64,000 nt of DNA. Source: Imbricaverruca yamaguchii. Its lineage: Eukaryota; Arthropoda; Thecostraca; Neoverrucidae. A program made the translations under genes and the position numbers. Every line of letters begins with the position of its first letter. Within the stretch, counting starts at the first letter, position 1. Positions 57,705 to 64,000 of the stretch are shown piece after piece. A model generated the notes under the pieces. It was given only the letters and a program-made list of their open reading frames with translations, searched no databases and was not told the DNA's origin. The stretch is taken from the NCBI GenBank assembly GCA_034440575.1, contig JAOTOL010001604.1, positions 1,780,001 through 1,844,000 on the forward strand, written 5' to 3'.

Positions 57705-59745
57705 TGGGGTAACAGGCAGCAGTAGGTGTGGTGCTGTGTGGGCATGACAACAATAGGGTTAGTGCCGTGTGAGTGTGACACCAGACAGCAGTAGGTGTGG
57801 TGCTGTGCGGGTGTAGCAGCAGCAGGTGTACTGCTGTGTGGGTGTGGCAGCAGTAGGTGTGGTGCCGTGTGGGTGTAGCAGCAGCAGGTGTGCTGCTGTG
57901 TGGGTGTGGCAGCAGTAGGTGTGGTGCCGTGTGGGTGTGGCAGCAGCAGGTGTGGTGTTGTGTGGGTGTGGCAGCAGCAGGTGTGGTGTTGTGTGGGTGT
58001 GGCAGCAGTAGGTGTGGTGTTGTGTGGGTGTGGCAGCAGTAGGTGTGGTGCTGTGTGGGTGTGGCAGCAGTAGGTGTGCTGCTGTGTGGGTGTGGCAGCA
58101 GTAGGTGTGGTGCTGTGTGGGTGTGGCAGCAGTAGGTGTGGTGTTGTGTGGGTGTGGCAGCAGCAGGTGTGGTGCTGTGTGGGTGTGGCAGCAGCAGGTG
58201 TGGTGCTGTGTGGGTGTGGCAGCAGCAGGTGTGGTGCTGTGTGGGTGTGGCAGCAGCAGGTGTGGTGCTGTGTGGGTGTGGCAGCAGCAGGTGTGGTGCT
58301 GTGTGGGTGTGGCAGCAGTAGGTATGGTGCTGTGTGGGTGTGGCAGCAGTAGGTGTGCTGCTGTGTGGGTGTGGCAGCATTGTAGGTGTGGTGCTGTGTG
58401 GGTGTGGCAGCAGTAGGTGTGGTGCTGTGTGGGTGTGGCAGCAGCAGGTATGGTGCTGTGTGGGTGTGGCAGCAGCAGGTGTGGTGCTGTGTGGGTGTGG
58501 CAGCAGTAGGTGTGGTGCTGTGTGGGTGTGGCAGCAGTAGGTGTGGTGTTGTGTGGGTGTGGCAGCAGCAGGTATGGTGCTGTGTGGGTGTGGCAGCAGC
58601 AGGTGTGGTGCTGTGTGGGTGTGGCAGCAGGCAGGTAGGTGTGGTGCTGTGTGGGTGTGACACCAGGCAGCAGTAGGTGTGGTGCTGTGTGGGTGTGGCA
58701 GCAGTAGGCATGGTGCTGTGTGGGTGTGGCAGCAGTAGGTGTGCTGCTGTGTGGGTGTGGCAGCAGCATGTGTGGTGCTGTGGATGTGGCAGCAATAGGT
58801 GTGTGCTGTGTGGGTGTGGCAGCAGTAGGTGTGGTGCTGTGTGGGTGTGGCAGCAGCAGGTGTGGTGCTGTGTGGGTGTGGCAGTAGCAGGTGTGGTGCT
58901 GTGTTGGTGTGGCAGCAGCAGGTGTGGTGTTGTGTGGGTGTGACACCAGGCAGCAGTAGGTGTGGTGCTCTTTGGGTGTGGCAGCAGTAGGTGTGGTGCT
59001 GTGTGGGTGTGGCAGCAGTAGGTATGGTGCTGTGTGGGTGTGGCAGCAGTAGGTGTGCTGCTGTGTGGGTGTGACAGCAGTAGGTGTGGTGCTGTGTGGG
59101 TGTGGCAGCAGCAGGTGTGGTGCTGTGGAGGTGTGGCAGCAGCAGGTGTGGTGCTGTGTGGGTGTGGTAGCAGTAGGTGTGTGCTGTGTGGGTGTGGCAG
59201 CAGTAGGTGTGGTGCTGTGTGGGTGTAGCAGCAGTAGGTGTGGTGCTGTGTGGGTGTGGCAGCAAGTAGGTGTGGTGTTGTGTGGGTGTGGCAGCAGCAG
59301 GTGTGGTGCTGTGTGGGTGTGGCAGCAGTAGGTGTGGTGCTGTGTGGGTGTGGCAGCAGCAGGTGTGGTGTTGTGTGGGTGTGGCAGCAGCAGGTATGGT
59401 GTTGTGTGGGTGTGGCAGCAGCAGGTGTGGTGCTGTGTGGGTGTGGCAGCAGTAGGTGTGGTGCTGTGTGGGTGTGGCAGCAGCAGGTGTGGTGCTGTGT
59501 GGGTGTGGCAGCAGGCAGCAGTAGGTGTGGTGTTGTGTGGGTGTGGCAGCAGCAGGTGGTGCTGTGTGGTGTGGCAGCAATAGGTATGGTGCTGTGTGGG
59601 TGTGGCAGCACAGGTGTGGTGCTGTTGGTGTGGCAGCAGCAGGTGTGGTGCTGTGTGGGTGTGGCAGCAGAGGTGTGGTGCTGTGTGGGTGTGGCAGCGG
59701 TGTGTTGGTGTGGCAGCATTGCTGTGGTGATGTGTGGGCACTGTG
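57705..59745. repeat. 31-bp minisatellite, about 65 copies, Tdc intron 5
   Basis: Two kilobases of GTGTGGTGCTGTGTGGGTGT followed by GGCAGCAG(C/T)AG, with C/T and small indel variants. It has no unique spacers, so it is not a CRISPR. Frames of 660-758 residues on the minus strand and up to 199 on the plus strand are artefacts. Confidence 0.98.
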
Positions 59746-59749
59746 ACGC

Positions 59750-60915
59750 ATTGTCAGAACTTCACCTCCATGAGGCAGATGTGTTGAGCGAAGTTTTCTC
59801 ATCGCGTTTGACAGTCGCTGCCTCGCTCTGTTCTTAATCGCCCTTGCCATTACCTGAGGAGATGCAATGACCTTACTTTTGGCACCATACTGTCATTGGC
59901 ACAGTCTTCTCATCTCTTGGCGACATGGGTTTGAGGTTAAGCACGTGTTCACATGCAGTGGTGCTGGGTACGTTTGCAGTTGGCCCGCCTCAATGAGTAG
60001 CAGATGGAGTTGGCCGTGATTGAGTTCAGAGAAGACATCTTACGACTTGGTTGACAACGGTGGCTGACACGCGGTGCCTTACCCACGGCATCTCTGGCTC
60101 CTACGCCCCCTTCACCCTGGCGATGGGGCATCTACAAAACAACGGCACCAAGACCATTGTCGGCATCAAGGTCACTGTCGGCGCATTGGTGGCTTTTGGC
60201 CAATTTCCGATCGAATTTCCTCTCTTTCCTCGGACACGTCGTTGACCTTTGCTTGCCCTTCTTGACCCCCATCATTTTCATTCGCATCGCCTGTGCATCT
60301 TTCACGGCGACGATTCTGAAATTTCCATTTCCGTCACGGTCAGAAGGCCTACAACGTTCTGTTTCAGTTCGGCAATCTCAGTCCTCAATCTCTCTACTTG
60401 CTGCGCCGCCGTGTTTGCGCACGATTTGACTAAGTATGGGACACATCCGTAAGTATCTGAATAGCTTCCGAATAAGTATCCAAATTACACCTTCATCGAA
60501 AACGAAACCTCTTCGGTACTAAGCCATAGCTCTCGCACTCCTTCAAAAATCACTGGTGAGTTACATGTTTCTCCACTTTTGCAAAGAGTCGTCCTAATTC
60601 TCTGATGGGCGACTATTGCTGCGAACCGCCTTTGTCAGCGTCTCGTGTGATGTCCTGCACCGATGTTTTCTCACCTCGTGCGTGGTCGGGCTGCTGAGCA
60701 GAACTGGCGGCTGTTTGTGGACTACGAGTGCACACCTCATCTTCTCCCGTCTGCTGGTGCTGCCCAACACCCCAACCAGTCATCAGATGTGGCACCGACA
60801 CGGTTCTGATACTGGCATCAGAGTTCAGACGCAGCAGCAGCACACGACTGCCGTTGAGCTGGACACAGAGCGCCGGCTGCAGCTGTCGGCTCCTGCTGGC
60901 ACGCTCGTACAACCC
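59750..60915. other. Tdc intron 5, unassigned
   Basis: No exon found. A short minus-strand stretch near 60310-60430 could be a coiled coil (RLRTEIAELKQNV), as in retroelement ORF1 proteins, but its frame is broken quickly. Confidence 0.3.
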
Positions 60916-60917
60916 CT

Positions 60918-61190
60918 CCATCGTGCACTCCCACTCCCAGCGTGCACTTCCACTCCCACCGTGCACTCACACTCCCACCGTGCATTAACACTCCCATCGT
61001 GCACTCATACTCCCATCGTGCACTCACACTCCCACCGTGCACTAACACTCCCACCGTGCATTCATACTCCCATCGTGCACTCACACTCCCATCGTGCACC
61101 CACACTCACACTCACACTCCCATCGTGCACTCACACTCACACTATGCACAAACGCTCACATCTTGCACCAACACTCCCATCGCGCTCTCT
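60918..61190. repeat. 17-18-bp minisatellite (CACTCCCATCGTGCACT)
   Basis: About 15 units of CACTCCCACCGTGCACTCA type, with (CACT)-rich gaps near 61100 and 61130. It ends about 90 bp before exon 6 and does not include the junction. Confidence 0.93.
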
Positions 61191-61278
61191 GCACGAGCTG
61201 CCGATGACCCCGAGCCGGCACCAGTCGGCTGTTCTGGCCCACCCGGCCGGCTGCCACCTCTGGCCCGACTGTCGACAG

Positions 61279-61482
61279 GCGATGGACGAGGACCGCGCCG
61301 CGGGCCTGGAGCCGTTCTTCGTGTCCACCACGCTCGGCACGACGTCGTGCTGCTCGTTCGATCGTCTCGAGGAGGTGGGGCCCGTGTGCCAGGCGGCCGG
61401 CGTCTGGCTGCACGTGGACTCGGCGTACGCCGGCAACTCCTTCATCTGCCCGGAGTTCAAGCCGCTCATGAAGGGCATCGAG
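61279..61482 (+). CDS. Tdc: Tyrosine decarboxylase, exon 6 (residues 224-291)
   Basis: Sixty-eight codons in phase 0: [20 protein letters not shown], then [17 protein letters not shown], then [18 protein letters not shown] and [12 protein letters not shown] and the aspartate of LHVD (residue about 270, which pairs with the pyridine nitrogen of PLP) are present. The residue after that aspartate is serine where most relatives have alanine. The [10 protein letters not shown] and NSFICPE wording again favours tyrosine decarboxylase. The acceptor is GTCGACAG, and the donor is GAG then GTAGGT. Confidence 0.95.
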
Positions 61483-62067
61483 GTAGGTGGGGACCGGGCG
61501 CCGACGTTTGTCTCAGCTGAACGGCGGCTGAGTTGGCCGGGTAGCAAGAGACATGTAGGCAGAGATGTACTCACAAGCGAGCGGCGGCTGTGAGCTGGTG
61601 GGGTAGCGAGAGGCACGTGGGCAGAGATGCGCTGATCGAGGTCCGCTCCCGGGTGATAGTCAATCATGCAAGGTAGCTTGTATTCGCTGAGACACAGCAA
61701 CAAAAAGCCGAAACCTTTACCACTAAGATGAACTTGGGTGAAGATGACCATTAACACGCGCCTATCCGAACCATCGACAGCTTAACACTCCTGCTGGAGG
61801 GCCTCTCAGATGACGCGCACCGAAGGGGGGATTTGCCCACTAGGATCTCGGAAACTACCGAAGCTACGAACACAACATTTGGTAGGTAGATCACAGGCAT
61901 AGTGAACTCACTTCAGTACAAACTTAATTACCCTAGGTAAATGCATTCGGAGTAAAATGAGGTCAAAATTGGCCGCCACGCCACTCCGTCGCGTTACTCC
62001 ACTGCACCGACGAAACCTTTGTGACCTTGACCGCTCCGAGTCAGTGTCCGACGTCCTGAGATTTTAG
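61483..62067. other. Tdc intron 6 with a ~75-bp duplication at its start
   Basis: About 61515-61570 and 61583-61632 are related segments (GCGGCTGAGTTGGCCGGGTAGC and GCGGCTGTGAGCTGGTGGGG...). The exon is not included. The rest shows nothing. Confidence 0.5.
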
Positions 62068-62420
<353 letters not shown>

Positions 62421-62682
62421 GTCATGCACAGTGGACACGACACACACGAGCACACATTCATTTGTCCACCCTAATATGCTACAAGACCCGTCCCATTTTG
62501 ACGCCTATGAACAAAAGCAGGAGATAGGCAGAGTGCTGAGACCGACAGACAGTCCCTATCTCTGCTGCAGTCCCTGATCGTCAGTGTTGTCAGCGGCATC
62601 GTCAGCGTCGTCAGCGTCGTGAGGATGTCGAACGTCCTGACGAGAGATACCGACACTATAACTGTTTTTTTAACGTTTTCAG

Positions 62683-62750
62683 TACGCCATGTCCTTCAAC
62701 ATGAACCCCAACAAGTGGATGCTGGTCAACTTCGACTGCTCTACGATGTG
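62683..62750 (+). CDS. Tdc: Tyrosine decarboxylase, exon 7 (residues 292-313 and part of a Trp codon)
   Basis: YAMSFNMNPNKWMLVNFDCS then TM and a split TG|G tryptophan codon. The lysine of NPNKW (residue about 302) forms the Schiff base with pyridoxal phosphate. Methionine stands where the family nearly always has aspartate (ADSFN). The acceptor is GTTTTCAG and the donor GTGAGT, in phase 2. No further exon was found before 64000, so the C-terminal domain, including the catalytic-loop tyrosine, is beyond the window. Confidence 0.94.
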
Positions 62751-63585
62751 GTGAGTACTGGTCATGACACGGAACTAAACATATCCGCATCCGGTGCTAA
62801 ACAGGAAGTAGGTTAAAGGAACGATGTATACATGTTTTGGGAAATCCTGATGTGTTCAACATTCGTCTTGAGCGTGCTGGACACTGATCACGACCTGAAA
62901 TTTCACTTGGCTGCTTTACAGGTGCTCTCGTCGTCAAAAGATCAAAAGGTCAAAAGGTCAAAAGATCAAAAGGTCAAAAGATCAAAAGGTCAAAAGACAA
63001 TTGGTGTGTGTGGTCACGTGGTCAGATGACCTGACCCACCCCCGAGCGGTGTCGGAATGTCACGAGCATGACAGTTGGTGGGTGTGGTCGAGTGGCCAGA
63101 CGATGATATTGTGCTGGGCGTGGTTATCATCCAGGGGAAGGCTGAAGATCTCACGAACCCGGGGTCCAGGTTTTTATTTTCAAGATTTTTTTTAGACTGA
63201 ATAGGAATGATGAGAAATTAACATTATCAGGGTACTAAACCAGATGGGCCCAGACTTCCTCCAATCCATCCGGGATCTCTAGATGTGGCCCAGGATAACC
63301 ATTGGCACCAATTTTCATCAAAATTCAAAAGATGGGTGTATTGAGTACCGGTCGATTTGTCTAGAGTTAATTAATCTAGGGTTAAGGGTCTATGGTCCAG
63401 GACTCTAGGACTCGGGGTCTACGGTTCAAGGTCTATGGTCTAGCGTCCAGGGTCTAGGGCTCAGTGCCTAGAGTCCAGGATCTGGGGTCTGGGGTCCATG
63501 GTCTAGGGCTAATTAATCTAGGGTCTCATGTTCACGCAGTCTGTCTGCAGTCTTCCGGTTAGTTTCTGACTTCGTCGTTCGCCGC
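62751..63585. other. Tdc intron 7, short-period repeats only
   Basis: About 62935-62998 is a 10-bp repeat (AAAAGGTCAAAAGATC). About 63360-63530 is a degenerate GGGTCTA-like heptamer run. No exon seen. Confidence 0.7.
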
Positions 63586-63587
63586 GT

Positions 63588-63835
63588 TCATCGGCCCGTT
63601 CCTCGGCCCGTTCCTCGGCCCGTTCCTCGGCCCGTTCCTCGGCCCGTTCCTCAGCCCGTTCCTCAGCCCGTTCCTCGGCCCGTTCCTCGGCCCGTTCCTC
63701 AGCCCGTTCCTCGGCCCGTTCATTGGTCCGTTCCTCGACCCGCTTCTAGGCCAGTTTCTCGGCCTATTTCTCGACCAGTTTCCCGGCCCGTTTCTCTGCG
63801 CGTTCCCCAGTCCGCACCGGCTATAACACGTCCAG
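63588..63835. repeat. 12-bp minisatellite (GGCCCGTTCCTC)n
   Basis: About 12 near-perfect units to about 63722, then more diverged units (GGCCAGTTTCTC). Because the period is a multiple of three, an Asn-Gly-Pro-Arg frame is open on the minus strand, which is an artefact. Confidence 0.95.
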
Positions 63836-64000
63836 ATGCCTCGGGCGACATCTGCCCGAGACGTATTGGTAGCGTTCGGCCGCGGTATCTCCGTGTATCT
63901 GGGCGGCCTAGATAGTCGGCTCGGCACAATGGCGGTCCGATCTGCTCGTGCGACGACTCCGGCCCAATCGGCTGACGATCGGCCTCTGCCGCCGCAGCTG

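Noticed and set aside
57705..59745. CRISPR-like regular 31-bp repeats
   Set aside because: Units are contiguous, with no unique spacers, in a eukaryotic intron.
57443..59850. Reading frames of 660-758 residues rich in His-Thr-Ala-Pro
   Set aside because: They translate the 31-bp minisatellite. No non-repeat domain is attached.
60918..61190. Array before Tdc exon 6 as a junction array
   Set aside because: No similarity between the 17-bp unit and the exon 6 acceptor or exon start.
63360..63530. Telomere-like GGGTCTA repeats
   Set aside because: Very degenerate heptamers, short, and not the usual arthropod TTAGG.

Overview
The window is eukaryotic nuclear DNA, almost certainly from an arthropod and probably a crustacean. 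The genes have introns with GT...AG junctions, the residues of both recognisable genes lie closest to arthropod proteins, and the sequence is loaded with tRNA-derived SINEs, LINEs, Penelope-like and Ty3/gypsy elements, a cut-and-paste transposon, and very long dinucleotide and minisatellite tracts. A barnacle is a guess that cannot be proved here. Nothing looks bacterial: there is no operon, ribosome binding site or CRISPR array.

Two protein-coding genes are supported, and both run off the window. On the minus strand the first four coding exons of flotillin-1 (9611 down to 697) encode residues 1-269, covering the SPFH/band-7 domain and the start of the coiled coil; the rest lies beyond the left edge. 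On the plus strand seven exons (46988-62750) encode residues 1-313 of a pyridoxal-phosphate group II decarboxylase that most resembles arthropod tyrosine decarboxylase (Tdc, tyramine/octopamine synthesis); the C-terminal third lies beyond the right edge. The two genes point away from each other across about 37 kb.

That 37 kb (about 9.6-46.7 kb) holds mobile elements and tandem arrays: an I/R1-type LINE split by a 3.7 kb DNA transposon with long inverted repeats and 8-bp target duplications, two Ty3/gypsy pol remnants, a CR1/L2-like LINE remnant, SINEs and many minisatellites. A tandem pair of Penelope-like fragments lies inside flotillin intron 1.

The most unusual structure is the placement of the minisatellites. 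At nine of the 21 visible splice junctions in the two genes, a tandem array or tandem duplication contains the junction itself: the acceptor plus the first 12-57 nt of the exon, or the last 20-50 nt of the exon plus the donor. The introns therefore carry up to nine spare copies of real splice sites with exon ends attached. In flotillin exon 3 this gives five extra 57-nt exon copies separated by 40-nt GT...AG spacers. In Tdc exon 3 both ends are amplified. In Tdc exon 5 the duplicated donor is exactly 99 bp (33 codons) downstream, in frame. I have not seen this pattern described as a class and rank it as the main discovery candidate.
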